Below, one piece after another: positions 43,512 to 53,027 of a DNA stretch of 64,000 nt. Source of the stretch: Nostoc sp. KVJ3 (GTDB taxonomy: Bacteria; Cyanobacteriota; Cyanobacteriia; Cyanobacteriales; Nostocaceae); assembly GCF_026127265.1 (NCBI RefSeq), contig NZ_WWFG01000002.1, positions 1,364,001 to 1,428,000 of the forward strand, given 5' to 3'. The stretch's first letter is position 1. Every line of letters starts with the position of its first letter. Made by a program: the position numbers and the translations under genes. The notes under the pieces were generated by a model. The model was not told the origin of the DNA and ran no database searches. It saw nothing but the letters and a program-made list of their open reading frames with translations.

Positions 43512-43871
43512 AATATGGGGCATTGGGCATTGGGCATGGGGCACGGTGATTATCCTTGTCCCATGCCTCATGCCCCACTCCCTTAAGTAGTTATAGCGTT
43601 TCCAACTCTGGTGAGGTACAAAATCACCCCTCCCCAACCCTCCCCTTTGCAAGGGGAGGGTGCGCGACAGCGCGGGTGGGGTGTATTTTATGTCATTGGG
43701 AAACGCTATAAACAAAATTAATTACACAATTTCATTGCGACTGGAGCGTTCGCGGTAGCGTCTCGTAGAGATAGCGAAATGAAGCCTAAGTCCTTCGGAC
43801 ACGCTTCGCGAACGTGGGGGCTAGGATTGCTTCGCTCGCAATAACTGTAATTAATTCTGCATGGTTACTTA
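43512..43871. other. Intergenic region with STRR-type and MITE-like repeats
   Basis: GGGCATTGGGCATTGGGCAT near 43516 is a heptamer repeat. The element at 43592-43710 follows, and then a degenerate TAAGTAGT-type element with ATTAATTACACAATTTCATT near 43720. Further along is GTAGCGTCTCGTAGAGATAG-type text (43755). No gene is seen. Confidence 0.6.
43592..43710. mobile_element. MITE-like element, TATAGCG family, copy 3
   Basis: Perfect 12-bp ends, TATAGCGTTTCC (43592-43603) and GGAAACGCTATA (43699-43710), bound 119 bp. A subterminal GAGGTAC box and a C-rich core with a CCCTCCCC/GGGGAGGG hairpin lie inside. Confidence 0.75.
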
Positions 43872-45380
43872 TTACTGGGCTTCTGGGGCGCGTCCATTGA
43901 GCTTGGTCAGAACTTTTAAGCGATCGCCTAATTCTTCTCTCAATGCTCCTGATTGATAGCGCCACTCCCAGTTACCTACCGCAATACTGGGAAAATTCAT
44001 CCGTGCTTCGTTTCCTAATCCTAAAATATCTTGTAAGGGAATAATCGCTTGGTTAGCTATAGAACTTAAAGCCAGGCGAATTAAATCCCAGTGGATACCT
44101 TCAGGACTAATACAACCTAAATAAAGCCGTAAGTTTTCCTTTTCGTAGTCATTAGCCGAATTAAACCAGCCTAAAGTTGTGTCATTATCGTGAGTACCCG
44201 TATAAACTACAGCATTTCGCGGGTAATTGAATGGTAAAAATGGATTACCGGGATCAGAACCAAAGGCAAACTGCAAAACCTTCATGCCAGGAAATTCATA
44301 TTTGTCTCGCAGTGCTTCTACTTCTGGTGTAATCACTCCCAAATCTTCCGCCAAGACGGGTAGCTTGCCTAACTTTTGTCTAATCGCTTCAAAAAAAGCG
44401 TCTCCAGGCGCTTCCACCCATTCGCCATTCATAGCAGTTTCTTCACCTTTGGGTACTGACCAATAAGCCTCGAAGCCCCGGAAGTGGTCAATGCGAATTA
44501 TATCTACATAATCCAGCATGGCTTCAAAGCGCTGTACCCACCACTTAAAGTCTTGTTTTTGCAGTTCTTCCCAGTTATAAACCGGATTGCCCCACAATTG
44601 ACCTGTAGCGCTGAAGTAATCAGGTGGAACTCCTGCCATTTGAGCAGCAACTCCTGTTTCTTCGTCTAAACAAAAAATGTCGGGATGTGCCCACACATCA
44701 GCACTATCATGAGATACGTAAATAGGGATATCGCCAATAATGTCAATACCGCGCATATTGGCGTAGCTTTTCAAGTCTGACCACTGCCGGAAAAACTCAA
44801 ATTGGACAAACTTGTAATAGAAAATATCTCCATTGAGCCGATCTTCTACTTCCACTAATGCTTCTGGTTCGCGCTTGACAAATCTTGCTTCCCATGTATG
44901 CCAGCTTGCACCATTGTGAGCATCTTTCAGCGCCATAAATAAGGCGTAGTTATCTAGCCAATAGGCTTTACTGTCGCAAAAACCTGCAAACTCTTTCTGC
45001 TGGATGGGCGTAGCATTAGCTCTAAAGTTTTCACAGGCTTTTTTGAGTAGTCCAATCTTAATTGGCACAACCTGGTCGAAATCTACCTTTTCTATCGGAA
45101 ATCCTGGTAAATTAGCAAAGTCTTCTTCTGTTAGTAAACCCTCATCTCGCAGTTTTTCTGGGCTAATCAGCAGGGGATTTCCTGCCATTGCTGAGTAGCA
45201 CATATACGGAGAATTGCCGTATCCAGTGGGGCCCAAGGGTAAAACTTGCCAATATTGTTGATGGCTCTCTTTGAGAAAATCAATAAAGCGATAGGCTTCT
45301 AAGCCTAAGTCTCCAACGCCAAATCGACTGGGGAAGGAAGTGGGATGTAGCAAAATGCCACTGGATCTAGGAAAAGGCAT
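43872..45380 (-). CDS. malQ: 4-alpha-glucanotransferase (amylomaltase)
   Basis: The 502-residue product is a full GH77 enzyme: it opens PFPRSSGILLHPTSFPSRFG, has LPLGPTGYGNSPYMCYSAMA, the nucleophile region DIIRIDHFRGFEAYW, the acid/base region LPVLAEDLGVITPEV, and GTHDNDTTLGWF. It moves glucan segments between maltodextrins in glycogen turnover. Length is normal. Glycogen genes are not adjacent; the neighbours are repeats and a Nudix gene. Confidence 0.98.
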   Translation of the reverse strand: MPFPRSSGILLHPTSFPSRFGVGDLGLEAYRFIDFLKESHQQYWQVLPLGPTGYGNSPYMCYSAMAGNPLLISPEKLRDEGLLTEEDFANLPGFPIEKVDFDQVVPIKIGLLKKACENFRANATPIQQKEFAGFCDSKAYWLDNYALFMALKDAHNGASWHTWEARFVKREPEALVEVEDRLNGDIFYYKFVQFEFFRQWSDLKSYANMRGIDIIGDIPIYVSHDSADVWAHPDIFCLDEETGVAAQMAGVPPDYFSATGQLWGNPVYNWEELQKQDFKWWVQRFEAMLDYVDIIRIDHFRGFEAYWSVPKGEETAMNGEWVEAPGDAFFEAIRQKLGKLPVLAEDLGVITPEVEALRDKYEFPGMKVLQFAFGSDPGNPFLPFNYPRNAVVYTGTHDNDTTLGWFNSANDYEKENLRLYLGCISPEGIHWDLIRLALSSIANQAIIPLQDILGLGNEARMNFPSIAVGNWEWRYQSGALREELGDRLKVLTKLNGRAPEAQ

Positions 45381-45566
45381 ATTTAACCTGAATGATGAGA
45401 AGGAGCGATCGCATCGAATCTATCACGCCACGTTCAGCTTTGAAAGCTGTCGTTAGTGGGGAGTCGGAGATGAGGGGGAAAAATAGAATAACTAATGCCC
45501 AATGCCCCATGCCCAATTCCCAATCCCTAATTAATCCAAAATCTAAAATCTAAAATCCAAAATTCC

Positions 45567-45998
45567 ATGTCTTACCGAAATCCTGCACCAACAGTTGATA
45601 TCATCATTGAACTAGTAGATCGACCTCATCGGCCTATAGTGTTAATTGAAAGACATAATCTACCTTTAGGTTGGGCTATTCCTGGTGGTTTTGTGGATTA
45701 TGGGGAAGCCGTGGAAGTGGCGGCGCGGCGAGAAGCTGAGGAAGAAACGGGTTTGCAAGTGGAGTTGGTTGAACAATTACTGGTATATTCCGATCGCGAT
45801 CGCGATCCCCGTCAGCATACGATTAGCATTGTGTTTTTAGCAACAGCTTCGGGGGAACCAAAGGCTGGGGATGATGCTAAGGGTGTAGGAATTTTTGAGT
45901 CTTGGTGTGTGCCTGGTAATTTATGTTTTGACCACGATCGCATTTTGCGCGATTATTGGCGATATCGGCATTATGGGATACGTCCAAGGTTGGGGTAA
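45567..45998 (+). CDS. Nudix hydrolase
   Basis: The 143-residue product is a single Nudix domain. The box is GGFVDYGEAVEVAARREAEE then ETGLQ, with the expected metal-binding REAEEETG. It starts TVDIIIELVDRPHRPIVLIE. The family hydrolyses nucleoside diphosphates linked to other groups; ADP-ribose or a related nucleotide is possible, but substrate cannot be read. It lies 186 bases from the divergently transcribed malQ, with HIP1 sites and heptamer repeats between. Confidence 0.93.
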   Translation: MSYRNPAPTVDIIIELVDRPHRPIVLIERHNLPLGWAIPGGFVDYGEAVEVAARREAEEETGLQVELVEQLLVYSDRDRDPRQHTISIVFLATASGEPKAGDDAKGVGIFESWCVPGNLCFDHDRILRDYWRYRHYGIRPRLG

Positions 45999-46734
45999 GA
46001 GGGACGAACCGCCAAGAGCGCAAAGAGCGCAGAGAGAAGAGGGAAAACGAAAAGTAGAACAATTAGCAGTCAATAAATAATTAATGATAAATCGCCTAGA
46101 GAGACGGCGATAAATCGCCGTCTCTCTAACCGTCAAAATGAATTTGACAGACTATTTAGATGAATTACTCTAATTTTATGAGTATTGTATTATACAGAAA
46201 TATTTTTACTTTTACGTAATCACTTATACCAAAAGCTTTGATAGCCAATGCTGAAGTATCTATCAGATAACAACATTAGCTCCAACAAAGATTAACTTTT
46301 GAGAGCGATCGCATATTCAGCACTTGAAATACCTATAATATTTTCTTCGGTGTTTTTCAGAAAAACTATGATGTCACGCTATATCATTACTGTTCCCAAA
46401 TTCAGTACCAATTGAATTGCTAGGGCTAAGATGTGGTTCATCTACGACTCCAAAAGATGATAGCCTGAACACTCGCAGATATTACCCAGACACTGGTGAT
46501 GTTCCGGCTGTTAAAATACGTAAATATAAGTAGTATGATCGAAGTACCCAGGTAAAAATCGTCTATTTGGTCACACAAGACCGTTGAAAGATTGTAGAAA
46601 AGTGTATTTCCTTGTGTTGATAGTGGTGCTAACCTCAATTTTAAAGATGTTATCAGCCTTTATCTGCTAGAGTTTCTGACTTTCAGCAAACTAGATAATT
46701 TATCAACAATATAAATCGCTAGGAGTGCGATGAG
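45999..46734. other. Long intergenic region with a palindromic repeat
   Basis: 736 AT-rich bases between the Nudix and kinase genes. GAGCGCAAAGAGCGCAGAGA-type text lies near 46016 and the palindrome at 46098-46127. A minus-strand frame at 46438-46638 has poor protein character. No RNA gene is seen. Confidence 0.5.
46098..46127. repeat. Palindrome AGAGAGACGGCGAT / ATCGCCGTCTCTCT
   Basis: A perfect 14-bp stem with a 2-base loop. It belongs to the same family as the repeats at 1479-1498 and 37326-37391. Its place 100 bases after the Nudix stop allows a terminator role, though no T-run follows. Confidence 0.6.
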
Positions 46735-47988
46735 ATGTCACAGTCCCCTATGACAAGACCAGAAATAGCTGCTGGAACTCTAATCGATAACCGTTATATT
46801 ATCCAAAAACTTCTGGGACAGGGAGGATTGGGGCGAACTTACTTGGCGTTTGACACTCGGCGCTTTAATGAAGCCTGTGTTCTCAAGGAGTTTGCACCCA
46901 TTGGCACAGGGGAAAGTGGACTAGAACAATATCGCAACTTATTTAAAAGAGAAGCAAAAATTCTTCATCAATTGCAACATCCTCAAATTCCCAAGTTTTT
47001 GGCTTGCTTTGAAGGAGATGGTCGGTTATTTCTGGTACAAGAGTATGTTGACGGTAAAACATATTCTAGGCTGTTGGGAGAACTTCAACGTCAAGGTAGA
47101 AACTTTTCTGAAGAAGAAGTTATCCAGTGGCTAAAGAATCTGCTACCTGTTTTAGAATATGTCCACCAGCACAATATCATCCATCGAGATATTTCTCCTG
47201 ACAACATTATGTTACCCGATGGTAAACATTTACCAGTGTTAATTGATTTTGGTGTAGGTAAGCAAATTGCTGACATAAACGAGGCAAGAAGTTCTAACCA
47301 CCAGGTTACTTTTGTTGGTAAAATGTCCCTTGTAGGGAAAGTGGGATATGCTCCCCGCGAACAGATTAGCTTGGGTTTATGTTCCCCATCTAGTGACCTT
47401 TATGCTTTGGGGGTAACAGCTATTGTCCTACTTACAGGTAGAGATCCATCCTTACTGATGGATCAGTACTCATTAGAATGGAACTGGCGTTATTATACCT
47501 ACGTTAGCGATAGTTTTGCTCAAGTTCTTGATTGTATGTTGGCAGATAGACCTAACAAGCGATACCAAACAGCCAGGGAAGTTATCATAGATTTAGAGCG
47601 GATTGGACAACCAGAAGTGACAAAATCTCCTGCAATCATGCCGCCTGATGATTTGCCCGCTACGCTATTTAACCCTGAATTTCAGGAAATATCGCCAATA
47701 TCGCAGTCATACAACCAAGCTGGAGAAACAATTTTTAGTTCACCTAGTTTACCTGGTAGTCCACAAAGTGGGCGAATTGAACAACAACAACCTTCGCTCC
47801 AACCTGGATTTATCAAACATTGTCAGCAAGAGTTAGCTTACCATATTGGGCCAATAGCAAATTTCATTATAGAAGAAATATTAGCTCAAAATCCTTACAC
47901 TTCGCCTGAGCAATTTGTTGAACTAATCACCAGGGAAATTCCTGACTTTCAAGCAGCTTTTGAATTCAAGAAAAGCTTATTGTCATAA
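46735..47988 (+). CDS. Ser/Thr protein kinase with a C-terminal helical domain
   Basis: The 417-residue product has a kinase domain at about residues 20-285: glycine loop LLGQGGLGRTYLA, Lys in CVLKEFAP, catalytic loop IIHRDISPDNIMLP, metal loop VLIDFGVGKQ, and DLYALGVTAIVLLTG. HRDISPDN differs from the common HRDIKP, but the catalytic Asp and Asn are kept. A variable linker (about 290-355) leads to a compact end domain FIKHCQQELAYHIGPIANFI and IIEEILAQNPYTSPEQF, a tail seen on several cyanobacterial signalling proteins. It is cytoplasmic. It lies in a three-gene signalling group with the heme-sensor protein and the WD40 kinase. Confidence 0.93.
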   Translation: MSQSPMTRPEIAAGTLIDNRYIIQKLLGQGGLGRTYLAFDTRRFNEACVLKEFAPIGTGESGLEQYRNLFKREAKILHQLQHPQIPKFLACFEGDGRLFLVQEYVDGKTYSRLLGELQRQGRNFSEEEVIQWLKNLLPVLEYVHQHNIIHRDISPDNIMLPDGKHLPVLIDFGVGKQIADINEARSSNHQVTFVGKMSLVGKVGYAPREQISLGLCSPSSDLYALGVTAIVLLTGRDPSLLMDQYSLEWNWRYYTYVSDSFAQVLDCMLADRPNKRYQTAREVIIDLERIGQPEVTKSPAIMPPDDLPATLFNPEFQEISPISQSYNQAGETIFSSPSLPGSPQSGRIEQQQPSLQPGFIKHCQQELAYHIGPIANFIIEEILAQNPYTSPEQFVELITREIPDFQAAFEFKKSLLS

Positions 47989-48344
47989 ATATTTTGACCA
48001 CCATTAATTTAGAGATAATTTTGAATTATTTATTAATTCTGGGGGTTTAAGTAAAGATAAACTAGTACAGTGCGGCGGAAATAAACCACCCATTCCAAAT
48101 CAATGAAACCCTCATGCTGTGTTCGTTTTTAATTTTTAATTTTTAATTTTTAATTCCGCCCTGCGGTACTAGACGCTGCAAGTTTTACGAAAGTATCTAA
48201 AATCTGCCTGACAAACTTAATTACGAATTAAGTTACTCTAAGTGAGTTCGCGTACTCCTATATAGAAGCTACCCGCAGAGTCTCGTAGAAAGCGTAATTA
48301 CGAATTACGTTAGCGTAGCGGGGTGAAGCCGATTACGAATTATT
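47989..48344. other. Intergenic region with repeat text
   Basis: 356 bases. A TTTTTAATTTTTAATTTTTA run is near 48126 and palindromic AATTACGAATTACG-type text near 48280-48310. It separates convergent genes. No gene is seen. Confidence 0.5.
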
Positions 48345-49253
48345 TTAATCCCCTGTACCTCCCTGAGTGCGTTTGATTCTTTTCATTGCCATTTCTAAAC
48401 TTAACTGCATCCGTTTAAAGGCTTTAGCTAAATTACCGATTTCATCATTAGACATTTGCTCGAATTCAACCTCCATGTGTCCGGTACTGACTTCCTCGGC
48501 TATGCGAGTCATGCGTTTGAGAGGTATAACAACCTGTCGATTCAAAAACAAGTTGACTAACAAGATAGTTGCTATAAATATAGTTGATACAATTAGGATA
48601 ATTAGTAAGGAAGACTGATTAGCTTTACTGATGACATTATTCGCCGGTACTGATATAATCTGAGCGCCGACAATATCATTAAGCTTCCAACCAAATCCAT
48701 TAGCTGTACCATAAAGAGTAATCATACTTTGAGGCGCAGCTTCAGGTACACTATGACACTTCAGACAGCTTTCTTCTAAAATTGGTAGTGGACGAGCAAT
48801 GTAAAAGATATCCCCACCAGGAAGTGAGCGAAATCCACTTACTTCTTTAAGGTCTGATTTATTTTTGAACCTTTCTACAATTTCCGTCTCAAAACCGTCA
48901 GCTTTATCTCGAAGATTTGTAGGATTGAGAGTTGCTTCTTTATAAAAGAAATCCCGGTAGTCTGGTGTTTTACGTAAAATCTCAAATACCTCCCGTGCTG
49001 AGTATGCAGGGACACTTTGCGGTAAAAACTCAGTAGCCAATTTATCAGCTAGTTCTGGATTAACTTGGGTACTGGTGTATTTACGAACAGAACTCATAGT
49101 TTGCATGAGCATGAGAGCTGTTGAGCTAATATCTTGTTTGGCATTCTCCCTGAGCAGAGAAGAAAGAGCAAATCCACTCAAGCTTAGACCGAATGTCAAA
49201 ATTACTAATAACAGAATTGTAAACTTTTGTTTCAGATTCAGATTTTTTAGCAT
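48345..49253 (-). CDS. DUF3365 (Tll0287-like) heme-sensor protein with HAMP and no output domain
   Basis: The 302-residue product has an N-terminal membrane helix (FTILLLVILTFGLSLSGFAL), an outside domain of about 160 residues with the DUF3365 pattern and a heme-binding CLKCH (near residue 161), and a second membrane helix (about 213-235; LLIILIVSTIFIATILLVNL). A HAMP domain follows (VVIPLKRMTRIAEEVSTGHM and DEIGNLAKAFKRMQLSLEMA), and the protein then stops. There is no kinase, cyclase or methyl-accepting part. It should sense redox or a small ligand by the covalently held heme, and pass a signal to a separate partner. Flanking Ser/Thr kinase genes are candidates. Confidence 0.88.
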   Translation of the reverse strand: MLKNLNLKQKFTILLLVILTFGLSLSGFALSSLLRENAKQDISSTALMLMQTMSSVRKYTSTQVNPELADKLATEFLPQSVPAYSAREVFEILRKTPDYRDFFYKEATLNPTNLRDKADGFETEIVERFKNKSDLKEVSGFRSLPGGDIFYIARPLPILEESCLKCHSVPEAAPQSMITLYGTANGFGWKLNDIVGAQIISVPANNVISKANQSSLLIILIVSTIFIATILLVNLFLNRQVVIPLKRMTRIAEEVSTGHMEVEFEQMSNDEIGNLAKAFKRMQLSLEMAMKRIKRTQGGTGD

Positions 49254-49556
49254 AATTACAGATTACCTACAAGTCAAATTATTATAAACAAATATGATTA
49301 AAGTCATTGTTTACTCTATCATGAACAATCTACTCTCATATTTGGTTGCAAAGGCATAGTTTAGCTAAAACTATTAGGGTATACCCAACTTTATACTATT
49401 AGTAATTTTAGTAATTATTGAGGTTAATGAAAATGTTATCTAAGTAACTAAGTCTCAAAAAGCTACAACAATAGTTCAAATAGAATTCCCAAAAATTCCT
49501 ATTGTCTGTCTTGATACCGTGCCAAAATAAATACCAGCAATTGTCAAATATTACTA
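49254..49556. other. Divergent promoter region
   Basis: 303 AT-rich bases between the heme-sensor gene and the WD40 kinase gene, pointing apart. No clear operator or repeat is seen. Confidence 0.45.
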
Positions 49557-51449
49557 ATGGTGTGGAATGCAGGAAAGTCTTTATTCGGGGGACGCTACAT
49601 TATTGAAAGCCAACTAGGTGAAGGTGGAATTGGCATTACTTACCTTGCCAGAAATCAACGGAATGAACTGCGAGTAATTAAAACCCTCAAAGAAGAAATC
49701 CTGAACCACCCCGCCTGGATACTCCACCGAAACAAGTTACGGCAAGACTTCCGTGATGAAGCAGTTAGGCTTGCTGTATGTCACCATCCTCACATAGTAC
49801 AGATAGAAACCATCTTTGATGATGGAAATTCGCCTTGCATGGTGATGGAGTACATCGAAGGCGAAGACTTAGGACAGCACCTGAGACGAGTTGGAGTGCT
49901 ATCAGAATCAGAAGCGCTGCTGTACATCCGGCAAATTGGCGATGCTTTAACACTAATCCATTCTAAAGGACTGCTGCATCGGGATCTCAAACCACGGAAC
50001 ATTATGATCCGCATTGATAAATCAGAAGCAGTGCTGATAGATTTTGGTATTGCTAGAGAATTTATTCCTAATGTAATCCAAAGACATACAGTTTATCGTA
50101 CTCCTGGTTTTGCGCCACCTGAGCAGTATGAATCAGAAGCGCTACGGGGAGAATATATTGATATCTATGCCTTAGCTGCTACTTTGTATAATTTGCTTAC
50201 CGCAGTTATACCAACAAGTGCGGATGATAGACGACACAATATTAATTTAGAACCACCACAGTATTTTAATCCCAACATCAGCGATAGGGTAAATCAAGCT
50301 ATTATGTGTGGCATGGATTTGGAGTCAACCTATCGTCCCCAGTCTGTGCAAGAGTGGCTGGATTTATTAGGCACTGATCCTGAGAGGACAGTAGCGCCAA
50401 TAACATCTACCTTGGTGATAACGCCTAGACTAAAATTACCTCTACCTGTTGTATTAGATCGGGAGAACTGGCAATGCGTACAGACCCTTAGAGGTCATTC
50501 TAGTATGGTTCATGCGATCGCCATTAGCCCTGATGGACAATTGATTGCTAGTGGTAGCAATGACAAGACTATCAAACTTTGGCAAGTGGGTACTGGCAAG
50601 CTAGTGCGTCAACTGGGTCGTTGGTCTTATGGTCATTCTAGTATGGTTCATTCTGTCGCCTTTAGCCCAATCTCACCAAGGTTTTCTTATCAAGGAGAAT
50701 CAGGCAAATCTGCGGGAATCACAGATATGAACTGGGGGGTGTTGGCTAGTGGTAGTTGGGATAATACAATCAAATTGTGGGATGTAAACACAGGGAAAGA
50801 AATTCGCACTCTCATCGGTCATACCAACTGGGTGAATTCCGTTGCTTTTAGTCCCGATGGCAAACTTCTGGTTAGTGGTAGTGCTGACTGCACAATTAAA
50901 CTGTGGCAAGTAAACACTGGTATAGAAATCCAAACTCTCACAGGTCATTCTGACTCAGTTTCGTCAATAGCTTACTCTCCGAGAACAGTTACAACAACCA
51001 ATAGCCAAGATAGACAGTTTGTGGCTAGTGGCAGTAATGACTACACAATTAAACTGTGGCAAGTATACACTGGCAGAAATATCTACACACTCGCAGGTCA
51101 TTCTTTCTTCGTCAACTGTATCGCCTTCAGCCACGATGGAGAAATTATTGCTAGTGGCAGCGGCGACAACACTATTAAATTGTGGCAAGTATACACAGGT
51201 AGAGAAATTCGTACTCTCATTGGTCATTCTGATTCAGTTTGGTCAGTTGCCTTTAGCCAAGATAGACAATTTCTCGCTAGTGGCAGTTGGGACAAGACTA
51301 TCAAACTATGGCATTTACACAGTGGGAGAGAAATCAGCACCCTTACAGGGCATTCCAACTATGTTCGATGCGTTGCTTTTAGCCCTGATGGCCAAACCCT
51401 AGTTAGCGGTAGTGATGACGACACTATTAAGATTTGGCGACGGGGGTAA
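49557..51449 (+). CDS. Ser/Thr protein kinase fused to a seven-bladed WD40 propeller
   Basis: The 630-residue product has a kinase domain at about residues 12-275: LGEGGIGITYLARN, the ATP Lys in LRVIKTLKEE, catalytic LLHRDLKPRNIMI, metal loop VLIDFGIARE, and GFAPPEQYES. A linker is followed by exactly seven WD40 units from about residue 306 to the end, each closing with SGSxDxTIKLW (SGSNDKTIKLW, SGSWDNTIKLW, SGSDDDTIKIW). Blades 2 and 4 carry inserted loops before the last strands. Seven blades make one closed propeller for protein binding. No membrane segment. It is divergent from the heme-sensor gene. Confidence 0.96.
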   Translation: MVWNAGKSLFGGRYIIESQLGEGGIGITYLARNQRNELRVIKTLKEEILNHPAWILHRNKLRQDFRDEAVRLAVCHHPHIVQIETIFDDGNSPCMVMEYIEGEDLGQHLRRVGVLSESEALLYIRQIGDALTLIHSKGLLHRDLKPRNIMIRIDKSEAVLIDFGIAREFIPNVIQRHTVYRTPGFAPPEQYESEALRGEYIDIYALAATLYNLLTAVIPTSADDRRHNINLEPPQYFNPNISDRVNQAIMCGMDLESTYRPQSVQEWLDLLGTDPERTVAPITSTLVITPRLKLPLPVVLDRENWQCVQTLRGHSSMVHAIAISPDGQLIASGSNDKTIKLWQVGTGKLVRQLGRWSYGHSSMVHSVAFSPISPRFSYQGESGKSAGITDMNWGVLASGSWDNTIKLWDVNTGKEIRTLIGHTNWVNSVAFSPDGKLLVSGSADCTIKLWQVNTGIEIQTLTGHSDSVSSIAYSPRTVTTTNSQDRQFVASGSNDYTIKLWQVYTGRNIYTLAGHSFFVNCIAFSHDGEIIASGSGDNTIKLWQVYTGREIRTLIGHSDSVWSVAFSQDRQFLASGSWDKTIKLWHLHSGREISTLTGHSNYVRCVAFSPDGQTLVSGSDDDTIKIWRRG

Positions 51450-52003
51450 TTTGTAATTGGAATATTATTGCTGAGTTTGATTTGATACTTTTTACTTCAA
51501 ACTAGAACTGCGATCGCCCCAATTTTGTGACAATACAGCAGATTGCGAGTTGGTGAGGTACAAAAATACCCCACCCTAACCCTCCCCTTATAAAGGGGAG
51601 GGAACTAGATTTCTTTTTCCCCCCAATACATCGGGGGGATTAAGGGGGGTAATTCACCGTAGCCCCAAGCAGTACTTCATTTACTTGCAAAGTGCTGTAA
51701 GTAGTCAGATAGAATTAACTACACAATGACTGTAAATATTTTTGTCCGACTACTTAAGAATGGCAAACGTAATTTTTGAATTAAGTAACAAAAATGGTGC
51801 TGTTTGACGGTTACAGACAGCCCCATTATATTTATGATCTCACGAATTTGTAGCAATAAGCACAAGAAAGGCGACGCAGCGCGCCGTCTTCCTTGTGCCT
51901 TACAATTACCTACGTTCAATTTTACCTACACCCAAAGGCAGACCCTTAGAAGAACCAAATCAAATGACTTGAAGGACTTCGGGGCAGGAGTTGTTTGTGG
52001 TAA
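51450..52003. other. Intergenic region with several repeats
   Basis: 554 bases. GTGAGGTACAAAAATACCCC at 51553 is a fragment of the TATAGCG family. TACTTCATTTACTTGCAAAG at 51672 matches, inverted, text near 40965-40985. A TAAGTAGT element is at 51698-51756 and an imperfect hairpin GCACAAG...CTTGTGC at about 51859-51898. No gene is seen. Confidence 0.55.
51698..51756. mobile_element. MITE-like element, TAAGTAGT family, short copy
   Basis: TAAGTAGTC (51698-51706) and GACTACTTA (51748-51756) are perfect 9-bp inverted ends of a 59-bp copy. It lacks the inner CATTGCGAA region of the copies at 21439 and 37560 but keeps TGTAAATATTTTTGTCC. Confidence 0.6.
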
Positions 52004-52693
52004 CTAGGGTGTGGTTGTTGGTGTCGCCGTTGGTGTCGCCGTTGGTGTCGCCGTTGGTGTCGCCGTTGGTGTCGCTGTTGGTGTCGCCATTGGTTTAGCT
52101 GTCGGTTTAGCCGTCGGTTTAGCTGTCGGTTTAGCTGTCGGTTTAGCTGTCGGTTTAGCTGTCGGTTTAGCCGTTGGTTTAGCCGTTGGTGTCGCCGTCG
52201 GTGTCGCTGCTGGCTGAGTTAATACTGTCTTTGCTTCTTCATTCAGCTTCTGGCGGAGTGCTAAATTAGCAATTCCAGTTTCTTGCAACTGATATTTCTT
52301 CTGATACTCCTTCACCACTTCTTCTGTGCGGGAACCATAAAAGTGATCGCGCGCTAGGGGAGGATTGGGCTTAACCACTGCGTTCAAATTTCTGTGCAGA
52401 ATTTGAACGATGTTGGCAGCAAAATCTTGGGTTTTTGTCCCTGCTATCCCGTCAACTGGTTTGAGCTTATAACCTGTCTGAAATTCACGAATTGCCTTTT
52501 TAGTTTCCTCATCCGTCAAAGCACCACTTGTTACCTTGACGTTATAGCCTAACCCTCGCAACACAGAACGGAATTGCTGGGGCGTATAGCTACGTTGAGG
52601 GGCTGCAAAACCTGTGTCTGCAATTACCACACTAGCGCTTATCAGGCAAGTAACAGCAAAAGTTGCGCTTGATTTTCCAAATCCACACCACAT
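52004..52693 (-). CDS. Secreted peptidoglycan-binding protein with a PTAK/PTAT-repeat tail
   Basis: The 229-residue product has a signal peptide (ATFAVTCLISASVVIADTGF, cleavage near AAPQ). Two PG-binding-type helical units follow (about residues 37-95; FRSVLRGLGYNVKVTSGALT, KKAIREFQTGYKLKPVDGIA; and about 115-152; GSRTEEVVKEYQKKYQLQET). From about residue 163 the tail is tandem PTAK and PTAT units (52011-52210), coded by 12-base DNA repeats. The Pro/Thr/Lys tail could reach through or bind the wall. It has no enzyme domain, so it probably targets or spaces. Tail length is likely to vary by repeat slippage. Confidence 0.88.
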   Translation of the reverse strand: MWCGFGKSSATFAVTCLISASVVIADTGFAAPQRSYTPQQFRSVLRGLGYNVKVTSGALTDEETKKAIREFQTGYKLKPVDGIAGTKTQDFAANIVQILHRNLNAVVKPNPPLARDHFYGSRTEEVVKEYQKKYQLQETGIANLALRQKLNEEAKTVLTQPAATPTATPTAKPTAKPTAKPTAKPTAKPTAKPTAKPTAKPMATPTATPTATPTATPTATPTATPTTTP

Positions 52694-53027
52694 ATTTAAA
52701 ACTCCTTTGGATTAAATCAGCAGGATTATAAATGTTAACAGCTGCATTTTAAGTTTGTTTAATAACTTTTTTCGCAATTTTTTAATGATTTTTGAATAAT
52801 TTGTGATTTATTTTGGTAAAGCCTTACCAAAATCATAAAAATTGATTCATATCATCTATCAAAAGAAGTATCTTGCTCTAGCGCATACAGCAGTTATGAT
52901 GTGAATCGAGTACACCCTTGGAATATTGAGTTACGTTATGAGTGCATATATATGTATCTATGTCAAGTTAAGCTTCGGTGATGGTTATTCGTGCGTACGT
53001 AAAGCTTATATTCCAAATCTCTAAAAA
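52694..53027. other. Divergent promoter region
   Basis: 334 AT-rich bases between the peptidoglycan-binding gene and the membrane protein gene. Near 52790-52845 is an A/T-rich inverted tract (TTTTGGTAAAGCCTTACCAA). No gene is seen. Confidence 0.45.

Noticed and set aside
46438..46638. 66-residue minus-strand frame with hydrophobic parts
   Set aside because: No ribosome site, poor codon character and no operon context.
52011..52217. Plus-strand frame of Val/Gly/Ala repeats
   Set aside because: It is the opposite strand of the 12-base repeats in the peptidoglycan-binding gene and has no other support.
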